Positions 20,086 to 29,081 are shown, counted from the stretch's first letter. The stretch: DNA of 64,000 bases from Lactobacillus sp. (GCA_022483245.1 JAKVNR010000001.1:186001-250000), one strand, 5' to 3'. Numbers and translations: made by a program. The notes: a model not told the origin generated them from the sequence alone.

Positions 20086-21126
20086 ATGCAGCGTGAAGGC
20101 AACCGGATCGTGCGGGTCATCCGCGGCCGCCGGCCACGAGTAGTGGTCATTGGTGGCGGGACCGGCTTACCGGTTATTTTGAAAGCATTGCGGAAGCGTA
20201 ACGCTGATATTACGGCAATTGTCACGGTTGCTGATGATGGCGGCTCTTCTGGCGCTTTGCGCAATTATATCAATGTTGTTCCACCAGGTGATATCCGTAA
20301 CGTCTTAGTCTCACTGGCCGATTTGACACCAGAGGAAAAGGGCATCTTTCAGTATCGTTTTCAGTCGTCAGATAAATTTTTTGCTGGGCATGCGATTGGC
20401 AACCTAATTATTGCTGCTTTAAATGAAATGAAAGGCAATATTTTTGACGCGGTGCAATCTCTGTCAAAAATGATGCGAGTTGATGGCCACGTTTTTCCCG
20501 CTTCCAATGAACCATTAACTTTAAATGCTGAATTTATGGATGGAACTCAGCAAGCCGGTGAAACTGAAATAGCTAAGGCTGATAAGCAAATCAAACGGGT
20601 CTGGGTAACGGATAGCGATTCCCACCAAGAGCCGCAAAGTTTGCTCCCTGTTTTGGCCAGCGTGATGCAAGCCGATGTGGTTGTGTTGGGGCCAGGTAGT
20701 TTATTTACTTCGATTTTGCCTAACTTGATGATTAAAAATTTGGGTCAAGCAGTACGGGAAACTCAGGCAGAAGTTATCTATATTTGCAATATCATGACTC
20801 AAAAGGGCGAAACGGATCATTTTACTGATGCAGACCATGTGCGCGTGATTAATCAGCACTTGGGTGGTGACTATATCAATACCGCGCTAGTTAACGGACA
20901 GGCTGTTGATATGAGCCGCTTTGACCAGACAAAATCTGATAAGTATATCGAACCTGTGCGTCACGACTTTAATGGTCTGCGTGATCAGCATTGCCGTGTG
21001 ATTATGAATGACTTTTTAGACCAACGTGACGGGCTAGTTTTCCATAACGGTGAGCGCGTCGCTAAAGAAATATTGAATCTTGCGTTTGAATCTTATTGCC
21101 GGAGAAAATTAACATATTATGACTAG
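20086..21126 (+). CDS. yvcK: YvcK-type gluconeogenesis/cell-shape factor
   Basis: UDP-sugar-binding protein of the CofD-like family, 346 residues. In Bacillus it is needed for growth on gluconeogenic carbon and, through peptidoglycan precursor supply, for cell shape. Seen: [18 protein letters not shown] (nucleotide-binding loop), [41 protein letters not shown] and [14 protein letters not shown]. It is embedded between rapZ and whiA, overlapping whiA by 8 bases. Confidence 0.95.
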   Translation: MQREGNRIVRVIRGRRPRVVVIGGGTGLPVILKALRKRNADITAIVTVADDGGSSGALRNYINVVPPGDIRNVLVSLADLTPEEKGIFQYRFQSSDKFFAGHAIGNLIIAALNEMKGNIFDAVQSLSKMMRVDGHVFPASNEPLTLNAEFMDGTQQAGETEIAKADKQIKRVWVTDSDSHQEPQSLLPVLASVMQADVVVLGPGSLFTSILPNLMIKNLGQAVRETQAEVIYICNIMTQKGETDHFTDADHVRVINQHLGGDYINTALVNGQAVDMSRFDQTKSDKYIEPVRHDFNGLRDQHCRVIMNDFLDQRDGLVFHNGERVAKEILNLAFESYCRRKLTYYD

Positions 21127-22057
21127 CTATGCAGCTAAAGTAAAAAAAGAATTAACTTCGCTGACAGTTCATCCAGCCCATGCAAAGGCTGAATTGTCGG
21201 CTTTTTTGCGGATGAATGGTGTCTTGCACTTACACGATGGACAAATCAGCTTAGACATTACGACTGAAAATCCAGCCATTGCTCGGCGCATTTTTTCGTT
21301 AATTAAATTAGCTTATCAAGTAGAGCCGCTCCTGATTGTGTCGCGTAAAATGAAGCTGAAGAAGAATATTCAGTTTTTGGTACGACTGCAAGAACGGCTA
21401 CCGGAAATTTTAAATGACCTATCGATTTGGACCGAGGATGAAGGCGTCATCACTGGTGTACCTAAACAAATTAAAGAATCACAAACTCTGGCCATGTCGT
21501 ACTTACGGGGAGCTTTTTTAGCTGGCGGGAGTGTCAATAATCCTGAAACGTCACGTTATCATCTGGAAATTTATTCACTTTATGAAGACCATAACGCTGA
21601 TCTAGCTTATTTGATGGATCACCATTTTGGCTTGAATGCTAAAACTACTAAACGCCGCAGTGGTTATATCGTTTACCTAAAAGAGGCCGAAAAAATAGGC
21701 GATTTTTTGCATATTATAGGCGCTGTGAATGCCATGCTGGCCTTTGAAGATTTGCGAATTATGCGAGACATGCGTAATTCAGTTAATCGACTAGTTAATT
21801 GCGACACAGCTAACTTGAAAAAAACCGCGACAGCTGCCGCGCGGCAAGTACAAGATATCCAATTGATTGCTGAGCAGACTGGTTTAGACAAATTGCCACC
21901 TAAGTTAGAAGTATTAGCTCGCTTCCGGCTTGATCATCCGGAATTGTCTTTGAAAGAATTGGCGGCCCAGGTACCTGATGGTCCGATTTCTAAGTCGGGT
22001 GTCAATCACCGTTTTAAAAAATTGCATGATCTAGCACAAGAATTGCGCAAACAATAA
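21119..22057 (+). CDS. whiA: WhiA DNA-binding protein
   Basis: Regulator combining a LAGLIDADG-like N-terminal domain with a C-terminal helix-turn-helix. In Streptomyces it controls sporulation division genes; in Bacillus it affects cell division and chromosome segregation. Length 312 residues. The start [15 protein letters not shown], the segment [16 protein letters not shown], and the C-terminal [20 protein letters not shown] followed by HRFKKL are typical. It is last in the rapZ operon; no terminator is clear before the ABC-F promoter, which overlaps the end of whiA. Confidence 0.95.
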   Translation: MTSYAAKVKKELTSLTVHPAHAKAELSAFLRMNGVLHLHDGQISLDITTENPAIARRIFSLIKLAYQVEPLLIVSRKMKLKKNIQFLVRLQERLPEILNDLSIWTEDEGVITGVPKQIKESQTLAMSYLRGAFLAGGSVNNPETSRYHLEIYSLYEDHNADLAYLMDHHFGLNAKTTKRRSGYIVYLKEAEKIGDFLHIIGAVNAMLAFEDLRIMRDMRNSVNRLVNCDTANLKKTATAAARQVQDIQLIAEQTGLDKLPPKLEVLARFRLDHPELSLKELAAQVPDGPISKSGVNHRFKKLHDLAQELRKQ

Positions 22058-22071
22058 TTTCATGCTATATT
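22043..22071 (+). promoter_or_regulatory. Promoter of the ABC-F leader
   Basis: TTGCGC at 22043-22048, 17-bp spacer, TGC extension and TATATT at 22066-22071. The -35 lies in the last codons of whiA. Transcription would begin near 22078, giving a leader of about 200 bases before the ABC-F start. Confidence 0.65.
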
Positions 22072-22105
22072 GATAACGATTTAAATTGAGAAAGAAGGAA
22101 GTCCA

Positions 22106-22117
22106 TTGCGTTTTTAA
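22106..22117 (+). CDS. Leader mini-ORF 1 (fMet-Arg-Phe-stop)
   Basis: TTG CGT TTT TAA, with the Shine-Dalgarno sequence AAGGAAG six bases upstream. It is a three-codon reading frame in the ABC-F leader. Its stop region (22114-22122) is complementary to 22174-22182, just after mini-ORF 2. Assigned as a regulatory peptide by inference. Confidence 0.5.
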   Translation: MRF

Positions 22118-22162
22118 CTTGCCAAAATATTGCAGAGTCGAACTTAGAAATAGGGGAGGACT

Positions 22163-22174
22163 ATGCACTTTTAG
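22163..22174 (+). CDS. Leader mini-ORF 2 (Met-His-Phe-stop)
   Basis: ATG CAC TTT TAG after the strong purine site AGGGGAGGA. Ten bases of this frame (22164-22173) are perfectly complementary to the right arm of the downstream terminator. Translation of the frame would therefore prevent that pairing. Confidence 0.55.
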   Translation: MHF

Positions 22175-22260
22175 CAAGTTGATGATGCAGCGCTCTTTCT
22201 AACAGACCTAGTGGGCTAAGAAAAAACGTCTGTACTTGTTAAAAGTGCAGACGTTTTTTT
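22164..22260 (+). promoter_or_regulatory. Terminator/antiterminator attenuator of the ABC-F gene
   Basis: The terminator stem is 22227-22237 with 22243-22253 (11 pairs, one G-U) plus a run of seven T ending at 22260. Competing pairings are 22164-22173 (TGCACTTTTA) with 22240-22249 (TAAAAGTGCA), and 22202-22207 (ACAGAC) with 22228-22233 (GTCTGT). Both arms of the terminator thus have an upstream rival strand. The ABC-F ribosome binding site TTAGGAGTG follows at 22263. Confidence 0.75.
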
Positions 22261-22279
22261 ATTTAGGAGTGAAGTCACA

Positions 22280-23779
22280 GTGGGTCAAATTAAACTAACA
22301 AATTTATCTTTTCGTTACGCTAATCAAAGTCAAAATTTATTTAATCACCTGAATGCAAATTTAGATACTAGTTGGAAATTAGGCTTAGTCGGCCGCAATG
22401 GACGAGGGAAAACTACTTTATTGAATTTGCTGCGAGGTAAACTGCAGGGGACAGGCCAAATTATCAGTGCCAATAATTTGGCCTATTTTCCAGCAAAAAT
22501 CGCCGATCCAACTAATCTGACTTATAGTGAGTTGCTTGAAGTGGCTGAAACAGAGCTATGGAAAATTCAGCGGGAATTAAATTTGATGCAAGTTGACGAT
22601 CAACTGCTTTGGCGCCCATTTGCTAGTTTGAGCGGCGGGGAGCAGACTAAGGTTTTGCTAGCGTTAGCTTTTGCTGATGAAACTAGTTTTCCGCTGCTAG
22701 ATGAGCCCACCAATCATTTGGATCAACCTAGCCGGCAGCAAATTGCTAATTATTTGCGGAAAAAACGGACAGGTTATGTTGTGGTCAGCCATGATCGTGA
22801 ATTCTTAAATCGGACTACCGATCACATCTTAGCGATTGAACAAACTGAAATTCATGTTTACCAAGGAAATTTTGCCAGTTACGAATTGACTAAACAGCGG
22901 CGTGATCAAGAGAATCAGAGTAAAAATAGCAAACTGCAACGTGAAATTAGCGAGTTGAATGAAAGCCGGCAGCGTATTAAGGGCTACTCTGATAAGGCTG
23001 AAAAAGAAAAATATGCCGGTGCTCATCAGAATGAACAAGTTTTGCATATTAATCGCGGCTTTTACAGTCACAAGGCTGCTAAGATCATGAAACGATCTAA
23101 AAATGCTGAGCGACGCATGAATGAACAAATCGAAGCAAAAGAAGGGCTGCTGACTAATATTGAACATGCGCCAGCTTTGACAATTAATTTCACGCCGGAT
23201 TATCATCAGGAATTGCTGCGGTTAGATCACTTTGGCTTAACGATTGCAGATGAGCAAGATTTATTTAAACAAGTGAATTTAACTGTTAAAAATCATGGGG
23301 TCGTCGCCTTAACTGGCCCCAATGGGACCGGTAAGACAACCCTGCTGCGGTACTTATTGGGTCAGCGCGATGAGTTGAAAGCTAGTGGGCAATTGACCCA
23401 AGTTGATAAATTGCAACTATCATATTTGCCACAACAGTTTGATGATTATACTGGTACACTGCAAGAATTCGCGGCGACATATCATTTATCATATTCAGAA
23501 TTGCTTAATAATTTGAAAAAAATGGGATTTCCGCGTGCTAGTTTTACTACCCCGATTGAAGAAATGAGCCTAGGCCAGCAAAAGCGGGTCGCACTTGCTA
23601 AATCACTAGTGGAGCCAGCTAATCTTTATTTCTGGGATGAACCAGCTAATTATTTAGATGTATTTAACCAGGATCAATTAATAAATTTGCTTAAAGAGGC
23701 CCAACCGGCCATGATTTTAGTAGAACACGATCCACACTTTGTCGAAGAGGTTGCCAGTACGGTGGCGCAATTAGGATAA
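22280..23779 (+). CDS. ABC-F family ATPase, probable ribosome protection (Lsa-like) type
   Basis: Cytosolic protein with two ABC ATPase domains and no membrane domain, 499 residues. Domain 1: Walker A GRNGRGKT (about 39-46), LSGGE near 117, Walker B LLDEPTNHLD near 140. A charged linker (about 190-310) is rich in Lys, Glu and Gln. Domain 2: GPNGTGKT near 346, a degenerate signature MSLGQQKR near 430, and FWDEPANYLDVFNQ near 452. Linker length, the LGQQ signature and the leader resemble antibiotic-resistance ABC-F proteins of the Lsa/Vga group, which displace lincosamides, streptogramin A and pleuromutilins. A housekeeping ABC-F role cannot be excluded. The start is GTG with AGGAGTG upstream. 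Confidence 0.85.
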   Translation: MGQIKLTNLSFRYANQSQNLFNHLNANLDTSWKLGLVGRNGRGKTTLLNLLRGKLQGTGQIISANNLAYFPAKIADPTNLTYSELLEVAETELWKIQRELNLMQVDDQLLWRPFASLSGGEQTKVLLALAFADETSFPLLDEPTNHLDQPSRQQIANYLRKKRTGYVVVSHDREFLNRTTDHILAIEQTEIHVYQGNFASYELTKQRRDQENQSKNSKLQREISELNESRQRIKGYSDKAEKEKYAGAHQNEQVLHINRGFYSHKAAKIMKRSKNAERRMNEQIEAKEGLLTNIEHAPALTINFTPDYHQELLRLDHFGLTIADEQDLFKQVNLTVKNHGVVALTGPNGTGKTTLLRYLLGQRDELKASGQLTQVDKLQLSYLPQQFDDYTGTLQEFAATYHLSYSELLNNLKKMGFPRASFTTPIEEMSLGQQKRVALAKSLVEPANLYFWDEPANYLDVFNQDQLINLLKEAQPAMILVEHDPHFVEEVASTVAQLG

Positions 23780-23790
23780 AATTTTGTGAC

Positions 23791-23826
23791 AAAAAAAGCC
23801 TGCTTATTGATAAGCAGGCTTTTAAT
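23791..23826. terminator. Bidirectional terminator between ABC-F and clpP
   Basis: AAAAGCCTGCTTA, loop TTGA, TAAGCAGGCTTTT, with A-run before and T-run after. It serves both convergent genes. Confidence 0.92.
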
Positions 23827-23848
23827 TATATACATAATAAAGTCAGGA

Positions 23849-24433
23849 CTATTTATTCTTATTAACCATGATCTTGTCAATCAAGCCATAGTCTTTAGCT
23901 TCTTCAGCGGTCAGGTAATTATCGCGTTCAGTATCTTGCTGAATCTTGTCTAATGGCTGACCAGTAGTTTCATGAATGATATTGTTAATCATTTTTCTGG
24001 TTTTGCTAATTTCACGAGCAGCAATTTCGATTTCAGTTGCTTGTCCTTGAGCACCACCTAATGGTTGGTGGATCAGGACAGTTGAGTGTGGCAAAGCATA
24101 GCGCTTGCCTTTAGTTCCTGAAGTCAAAATGATCGATGCCATTGAGGCAGCCATACCGGTGGCAATAGTTGAAACGTCAGACTTGATAAAGTTCATTGTA
24201 TCAACAATTGCCATGCCTGAAGTGATTACACCACCAGGCGAGTTGATATATAAAGAAATATCTTTGGTATTGTCTTGGGCATCTAAGAATAAAAGTTGAG
24301 CAATAATGGAGTTAGCCATTTGGTCATTAACTTCACCGCTCAGCATGATAATCCTGTCTTTTAATAGGCGGGAGTAAATGTCATAAGCACGTTCGCCGCG
24401 GGCGGACTGCTCAATAACTGTAGGTACGAGCAT
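23849..24433 (-). CDS. clpP: ATP-dependent Clp protease proteolytic subunit
   Basis: Serine protease that forms the tetradecameric barrel used by ClpC, ClpE and ClpX. Length 194 residues, normal. The catalytic Ser97 is in [10 protein letters not shown], His122 in LIHQPLGG, and the Asp lies in the C-terminal third. The oligomerisation and adaptor region [11 protein letters not shown] and INSPGG are intact. The ATG has GGAGG upstream. The promoter carries a CIRCE element, so HrcA control is likely. Confidence 0.97.
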   Translation of the reverse strand: MLVPTVIEQSARGERAYDIYSRLLKDRIIMLSGEVNDQMANSIIAQLLFLDAQDNTKDISLYINSPGGVITSGMAIVDTMNFIKSDVSTIATGMAASMASIILTSGTKGKRYALPHSTVLIHQPLGGAQGQATEIEIAAREISKTRKMINNIIHETTGQPLDKIQQDTERDNYLTAEEAKDYGLIDKIMVNKNK

Positions 24434-24453
24434 ATTTTAACCTCCACATCTTT

Positions 24454-24508
24454 TTAGCACTCTTTTAAGTACAGTGCTAATTAAACCATAATTATTAATC
24501 AGGGTCAA
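24454..24508 (-). promoter_or_regulatory. clpP promoter with CIRCE element
   Basis: On the minus strand, TTGACC (24508-24503), 17-bp spacer, TTTAAT (24485-24480). Immediately downstream, 24454-24480 is an inverted repeat TTAGCACTN-N9-GAGTGCTAA, matching CIRCE at 17 of 18 arm positions. No tandem GGTCAAA CtsR site is present. Confidence 0.88.
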
Positions 24509-24511
24509 TTA

Positions 24512-25399
24512 TCAAGACTCCGTGTTAGCTTGCTTAACTAAATTCAGGAATAATTTGCTAAGTGGCGAAAGGTAAGCATCCTTTTTCCAAATTAACGCGT
24601 TGCTGTCTAGTAAAGCTGGAGCAAGGGGCCGGAAAGCTAAATTGCCGATGGTTTCGAGATTGGCATTACCTTCATAAGTTAAAACGAGGCAAGCTCCAGT
24701 ATGTGCCAGCAAGGCGGCGTTGAAAGTTAAATTATAGGTACCAACTATTTGGTAATGTTCTAGATTTGAACCGGCCCAAACTCGCAACGAATTCATTTGG
24801 TTAATGCGCAAAGGCATGAGAAGCGGCTGGTCTAATAAATCACTGGCCTGAATTTTTTCTTTTTTGGTCAGTGGATGATCAGCTGGCATTAAGACACCCC
24901 ATCTATTTTTGGACTTGAGTGGGAAATAGTTGTAGTCATTAATTTTGGCTGACTGTTCACCCATGATAATGCCAAAATCAAGCAAGCCTTGATCTAATTT
25001 ATGCTCGATACCAAAACTATCGGCTGACCGTAAATTAATATGGACGTCAGGATAAGCGTGCAAAATTTGGCTAATGACGTCCATGATCGGTTGCAAGCCG
25101 ATACTTTCACCAGCACCAAGGTCCAACGTGCCAGAAATAATTTCCGGTTGGGCTAGTTTGTATTTGGTTTTATCAACTAAATCTAAAATTTCAGTTGCTC
25201 GCTGATAGAGGTAATAGCCAGCAGAAGTAAGATGAATTTGCCGATGGCCGCGTTCAAATAAAGTTTGACCAACTTCATCTTCTAATTGTTTGATTTGCCG
25301 TGACAGGGCGGGCTGAGAAACATGCAAGCTTTCAGCGGCCTTAGAGATATTTTTTGCTTGGACGATGGCTACGAAATAATGCAATACTCTTAGTTCCAT
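24512..25399 (-). CDS. LysR family transcriptional regulator
   Basis: Length 295 residues. The N-terminal winged helix-turn-helix is canonical: LHYFVAIVQAKNISKAAESL, then HVSQPALSRQIKQLEDEVG and LFERGHRQIHLTSAG. The remaining two thirds form the effector-binding domain. The effector is unknown. It is divergent from the zinc alcohol dehydrogenase gene, with 115 bases between the starts, the typical layout for a LysR regulator and its target. A GCTA-N2-TAGC palindrome at 25462-25471 lies just before the TAAAAT (25472-25477) -10 candidate of the dehydrogenase. Confidence 0.92.
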   Translation of the reverse strand: MELRVLHYFVAIVQAKNISKAAESLHVSQPALSRQIKQLEDEVGQTLFERGHRQIHLTSAGYYLYQRATEILDLVDKTKYKLAQPEIISGTLDLGAGESIGLQPIMDVISQILHAYPDVHINLRSADSFGIEHKLDQGLLDFGIIMGEQSAKINDYNYFPLKSKNRWGVLMPADHPLTKKEKIQASDLLDQPLLMPLRINQMNSLRVWAGSNLEHYQIVGTYNLTFNAALLAHTGACLVLTYEGNANLETIGNLAFRPLAPALLDSNALIWKKDAYLSPLSKLFLNLVKQANTES

Positions 25400-25514
25400 G
25401 ATTCGCCTCCATACTTTTTACTTATATTTTACTAGACATTAGAAATATTTTAAAAAGTTACGCTAACTAGCTAAAATACAGGTAAAGCAAGATCGTTAGA
25501 AAGGAAAAACTAAG

Positions 25515-26552
25515 ATGAAAACAGCTCAATTTGTAAAAGCCGGTCAAATGCAAGTTGTCGAGGCGGACAAGCCAACAATTCAAGCCCCAGATGACGTTAT
25601 TATCAAAGTGATCCGTGCTTGTGTGTGCGGTTCAGATTTATGGGCTTATCGAGGCTTTGATTCAAAAGCTGCTAATTCTGGCAACTCTGGTCATGAAGCA
25701 ATTGGTTTGGTCGAAGCAGTTGGTTCTGAAATTACGACCGTCAAACCAGGCGATTTTGTCATTGCTCCCTTTACCCATGGATGTGGTCATTGTGCCGCCT
25801 GTTTAGCTGGTTTCGATGGCGTTTGCCAAGACCATGACGATAACTTTAGTTCAGGTACGCAAGCGGAGTATATTCGTTTCCAACATGGTCAATGGGCTCT
25901 AGTCAAAGTGCCAGGTCAGCCAAGTGATTATAGTGAGGGAATGCTGAAGTCTCTTTTGACTTTAGCTGATGTCATGGCCACTGGCTATCATGCCGCCCGC
26001 GTTGCCGAGGTTAAGCCGGGCGATACGGTGATCGTTTTAGGCGATGGGGCTGTTGGCCAATGCGCGATTATTGCCGCTAAGATGCGCGGCGCGAAGCGGA
26101 TTATTTCAACTAGTCGCCACCCAGATAGAGCAGCTTTAGCTAAGAAATTTGGCGCGACTGAAAATATTGCCGAACGCGGCGAGGAAGGTATTCAAAAATT
26201 GTTGGCTGCAACTAATGGCGGTGCCGATGCAGTGCTTGAGTGCGTGGGTAACCGCAGCTCAGTGGAAGAAGCGATGCATGTTGGCCGTCCAGGTTCGATT
26301 GTTGGCCGTGTTGGTCTTCCGCATGATTATCGCCCAGATCCGGCTGAGAGTTTTTACCGGAATGTGATTACTGCTGGTGGTCCAGCTTCAGTTACTACCT
26401 ATGATAAGGATTTGCTGTTGAAAGCCGTACTTGATGGCAAAATCAATCCAGGCTTGGTCTTTACTAAAACCTTTAAGCTAGCAGAGATTGATGCTGCTTA
26501 TCAGGCAATGGCTGAACGGAAGGCTATTAAATCTTATGTAGTAGTTGAATAA
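25515..26552 (+). CDS. Zinc-dependent alcohol dehydrogenase family protein
   Basis: Medium-chain dehydrogenase/reductase, 345 residues. Catalytic zinc ligands: Cys38 (CVCGSD) and His60-Glu61 (GHE). Structural zinc ligands: Cys90, Cys93, Cys96 and Cys104. The Rossmann loop VLGDGAVGQ is near residue 172. The protein looks complete. Substrate cannot be told from sequence; similar proteins act on alcohols, threonine or formaldehyde adducts. RBS AGAAAGGA precedes the ATG. It is probably controlled by the divergent LysR protein. Confidence 0.9.
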   Translation: MKTAQFVKAGQMQVVEADKPTIQAPDDVIIKVIRACVCGSDLWAYRGFDSKAANSGNSGHEAIGLVEAVGSEITTVKPGDFVIAPFTHGCGHCAACLAGFDGVCQDHDDNFSSGTQAEYIRFQHGQWALVKVPGQPSDYSEGMLKSLLTLADVMATGYHAARVAEVKPGDTVIVLGDGAVGQCAIIAAKMRGAKRIISTSRHPDRAALAKKFGATENIAERGEEGIQKLLAATNGGADAVLECVGNRSSVEEAMHVGRPGSIVGRVGLPHDYRPDPAESFYRNVITAGGPASVTTYDKDLLLKAVLDGKINPGLVFTKTFKLAEIDAAYQAMAERKAIKSYVVVE

Positions 26553-26568
26553 AACAAAATTGCAAAAT

Positions 26569-26598
26569 AAAAGGCAGAAGCAATTGCTTCTGCCTTTT
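26569..26598. terminator. Bidirectional terminator between the dehydrogenase and tRNA-Arg
   Basis: AAAAGGCAGAAGC, loop AATT, GCTTCTGCCTTTT. It ends 10 bases before the 3' end of the minus-strand tRNA, so it serves both genes. Confidence 0.92.
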
Positions 26599-26607
26599 CC
26601 TATATTA

Positions 26608-26679
26608 TGCGCCCCCTGGGAGTCGAACCCAGATTTCAAGAACCGGAATCTTACGTGCGATCCATTACACTAAGGGCAC
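26608..26679 (-). tRNA. tRNA-Arg(CCG)
   Basis: 72 bases that fold as a cloverleaf: acceptor GTGCCCT with GGGGCGC (two G-U pairs), T-arm CTGGG-TTCGACT-CCCAG, anticodon loop TTCCGGT with anticodon CCG for the arginine codon CGG. The discriminator is A; CCA is not encoded. A TATAAT -10 candidate lies upstream on the minus strand (26696-26691). Confidence 0.93.
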
Positions 26680-26765
26680 GAACAAAGTTTATTATACATA
26701 AAAGCAACAAAAAAATAAAGCCCTGTTTTATCTAAACAAATGATCAATTTAGTTAGTGAAATTGT

Positions 26766-26794
26766 TTGCAAATAATTTTTGCAGTTGCTATACT
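26766..26794 (+). promoter_or_regulatory. Promoter of cggR and the glycolytic operon
   Basis: TTGCAA at 26766-26771, 17-bp spacer, TGC extension and TATACT at 26789-26794. Transcript start would be near 26801. The leader up to 26909 contains a weak hairpin (GAGGAAT, 26809-26815, with ATTCCTC, 26829-26835) and the CggR operator below. Apart from these and the tRNA, nothing more is seen in 26553-26909. Confidence 0.8.
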
Positions 26795-26854
26795 TTAAAT
26801 GTCGAATGGAGGAATGAAGTAAATCTTGATTCCTCTCTTGTTTTTAAACATTTT

Positions 26855-26869
26855 GGGACGCTCAGCGTC
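26855..26869 (+). promoter_or_regulatory. Candidate CggR operator
   Basis: GGGAC-N6-CGTC, one base from the Bacillus operator half GGGAC-N6-TGTC. It lies about 55 bases downstream of the predicted transcript start, as in Bacillus where CggR acts by blocking elongation. It contains the palindrome GACGCT-C-AGCGTC. Confidence 0.55.
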
Positions 26870-26909
26870 AATATGCTGGTCGATATCTGCCCCATAAGGA
26901 GGAGATTAG

Positions 26910-27941
26910 ATGAACACAGATTTTACTTGGTTGCAAAGTCTGGTTCCTGATGTTTTAAAAACTGCTCGACAGCGCTATTTGATTTTGGAACAGATTGCTA
27001 TGCAGGCACCAGTTGGACGCCGGGTAGTGGCAAAAAAGCTGGGCTTGTCTGAACGTAATGCTAGAACTGAAACTGATTATTTGAAACAGTTAGGGTTAAT
27101 CAGCATTGATCGTTCGGGGATGAAGCCAACGCCAAAGGGTGTACGTACTTTGCAAGCAGCAGCGCCAATTATTGAACGCCTTTATCAGATGAATGAAAAG
27201 GAACGGCAATTGGCCCGGCAATTTCATATTGATCGTGTGATTATTGTTCCAGGTGATAGCGATTTACAATCAAGAAGCTTTGACTTGTTCGGCGAAGAAC
27301 TAAATTCAGCTCTGGATTTATTACTTCCACTAGGTCAAAGTGTTATAACTGTTTTGGGCGGTCATACAATGGCTAAAGTTGCACCGCACTTATCACCAAA
27401 GCTGAGTACATATCGTGATTTATTATTTGTACCTGGTCGTGGTGCTATCGGTGAGGGAGCAGATTTGCAGCCAAATACCATCGCCCAGCGCATGGCGGAC
27501 AGCACGCAAAGTACATATCGGACTTTGTATTTGCCAGAAAAGGTTTCGGCGACAGCTTATCGATCATTGCTGCGTGACCAAGAAATAGCGCAGGTTATGT
27601 CCGATATAGCTAAAAGCGATGCCGTGATTTTCGGAATTGGCAATGCTCAGATGATGATGGATCGGCGAAGCTTTTCCCACCAACAAAAATCTGAATTGCG
27701 TCAAAAAGGTGCTGTGGTGGAATGCTTTGGCTGCTTCTTTAATGAAGCAGGTGAATTAGTTGGTCGTATTCCGGGAATTGGATTACAGCTACCAGATTTA
27801 GACAAAATTCCACATGTCTTTGCTATTGCTGGTGGACACCGCAAAGCTACAGCAATCAAGTCATTTATGCTTCATGCCCCTCGGCAGACTTGGTTGATCA
27901 CGGATGAGGGTGCCTCAAATCTGATTTTAAAGGAGAAGTAA
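26910..27941 (+). CDS. cggR: Central glycolytic genes regulator CggR
   Basis: SorC-family repressor of the gap operon, 343 residues. The N-terminal helix-turn-helix (GRRVVAKKLGLSERNARTET, about 34-53) is followed by a sugar-phosphate-binding domain with ITVLGGHTMAKVAP and LLFVPGRGAIGEGADLQPNT. In the family, fructose-1,6-bisphosphate relieves repression. RBS AAGGAGG. It is first gene of cggR-gap-pgk-tpi-eno and should repress its own transcription. Confidence 0.94.
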   Translation: MNTDFTWLQSLVPDVLKTARQRYLILEQIAMQAPVGRRVVAKKLGLSERNARTETDYLKQLGLISIDRSGMKPTPKGVRTLQAAAPIIERLYQMNEKERQLARQFHIDRVIIVPGDSDLQSRSFDLFGEELNSALDLLLPLGQSVITVLGGHTMAKVAPHLSPKLSTYRDLLFVPGRGAIGEGADLQPNTIAQRMADSTQSTYRTLYLPEKVSATAYRSLLRDQEIAQVMSDIAKSDAVIFGIGNAQMMMDRRSFSHQQKSELRQKGAVVECFGCFFNEAGELVGRIPGIGLQLPDLDKIPHVFAIAGGHRKATAIKSFMLHAPRQTWLITDEGASNLILKEK

Positions 27942-27998
27942 TTCTCGTTTAAAATAAATTGTTTTATATTGTGTGTTTCCTAAGGAGGAATAACAGAT

Positions 27999-29015
27999 AT
28001 GACTGTTAAAATTGGTATTAACGGTTTTGGCCGTATTGGTCGTTTAGCCTTTCGTCGGATTATGGACTTAGGTGAAAAGTCATCTGACATCCAAGTTGTT
28101 GCTATCAACGACTTAACTACTCCAGCAATGTTAGCTTACTTACTGAAGTATGACACTACTCACGGCACTTTCAACCACGAAGTATCTTCAACTGAAGACT
28201 CAATCGTTGTTGACGGCAAGAAATACCGTGTATACGCAGAACCACAAGCACAAAACATTCCTTGGGTTAAGAACGACGGCGTTGACTTCGTTCTGGAATG
28301 TACTGGTTTCTACACTAGCAAAGCTAAGTCACAAGCTCACTTGGATGCTGGCGCAAAGAGAGTTTTAATCTCAGCACCTGCTGGCAATGACTTGAAGACT
28401 ATTGTTTACTCAGTAAACGATGACACTTTAACTGCTGACGACAAGATCGTTTCAGCTGCATCATGCACCACTAACTCATTAGCACCAATGGCTAACGCTC
28501 TGGACAAGGAATTTGGTATTGAAGTTGCCACTATGACTACTATCCACGCTTACACTGGTACTCAAATGACTTTGGATGGTCCTTCACGCAGCGGCAAGGA
28601 ACAAGACGCTCGTGCAGCTGCTGAAAACATTATTCCTCATACTACTGGTTCAGCTAAGGCTATTGGTTTGGTATTGCCTAACTTGAACGGTAAGATGAAC
28701 GGTCACGCACAACGTGTTCCAGTTCCAGATGGTTCAGAAACTGAATTGGTATCAATCTTGAAGAAGAAGGTTACTGCCGACGAAGTTAACGAAGCTATGA
28801 AGAAGTACGAAAGTGCATCATTTGCTTACAACCCAGACCACATTGTTTCTAGCGATGTAATCAACATGACTGCTGGTTCAATCTTTGACCCAACTCAAAC
28901 CATGGTTACTACTGCAGGTGACAAGCAATTAGTTAAGACTGTTGCTTGGTACGACAATGAATACTCATTCACTTGCCAAATGGTTCGTACTTTATTGAAA
29001 TTTGCTACTCTTTAA
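27999..29015 (+). CDS. gapA: Glyceraldehyde-3-phosphate dehydrogenase
   Basis: Oxidises glyceraldehyde-3-phosphate with NAD and phosphate. Length 338. NAD-binding [14 protein letters not shown] at the N-terminus, catalytic cysteine in [12 protein letters not shown], and [13 protein letters not shown] at the C-terminus. Codon use shifts sharply to AAC, GAC, TAC, TTC and GGT compared with neighbours, as expected for very high expression. A possible secondary promoter (TATATT near 27966) lies between cggR and gap. A terminator follows. Confidence 0.98.
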   Translation: MTVKIGINGFGRIGRLAFRRIMDLGEKSSDIQVVAINDLTTPAMLAYLLKYDTTHGTFNHEVSSTEDSIVVDGKKYRVYAEPQAQNIPWVKNDGVDFVLECTGFYTSKAKSQAHLDAGAKRVLISAPAGNDLKTIVYSVNDDTLTADDKIVSAASCTTNSLAPMANALDKEFGIEVATMTTIHAYTGTQMTLDGPSRSGKEQDARAAAENIIPHTTGSAKAIGLVLPNLNGKMNGHAQRVPVPDGSETELVSILKKKVTADEVNEAMKKYESASFAYNPDHIVSSDVINMTAGSIFDPTQTMVTTAGDKQLVKTVAWYDNEYSFTCQMVRTLLKFATL

Positions 29016-29047
29016 TTCACAACTGAATTAGCTTAGTAGTGAAGAAG

Positions 29048-29081
29048 AAGGCGGAGGGAGATTCTTCCTTCCGCCTTTTTT
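29048..29081 (+). terminator. Terminator between gapA and pgk
   Basis: AAGGCGGAGGGA with TCCTTCCGCCTT, 12 pairs including one G-U, then a T-run. It lies inside the operon and may make gap mRNA more abundant than pgk-tpi-eno mRNA; the pgk RBS begins about 16 bases later. Confidence 0.85.

Noticed and set aside
22130-22145. T-loop-like GAGTCGAAC in the ABC-F leader as part of a tRNA
   Set aside because: No acceptor, D or anticodon stems can be formed around it.
26756-26950. Reading frame of 64 codons in the cggR leader
   Set aside because: It begins before the predicted transcript start, has no ribosome binding site and overlaps cggR out of frame.
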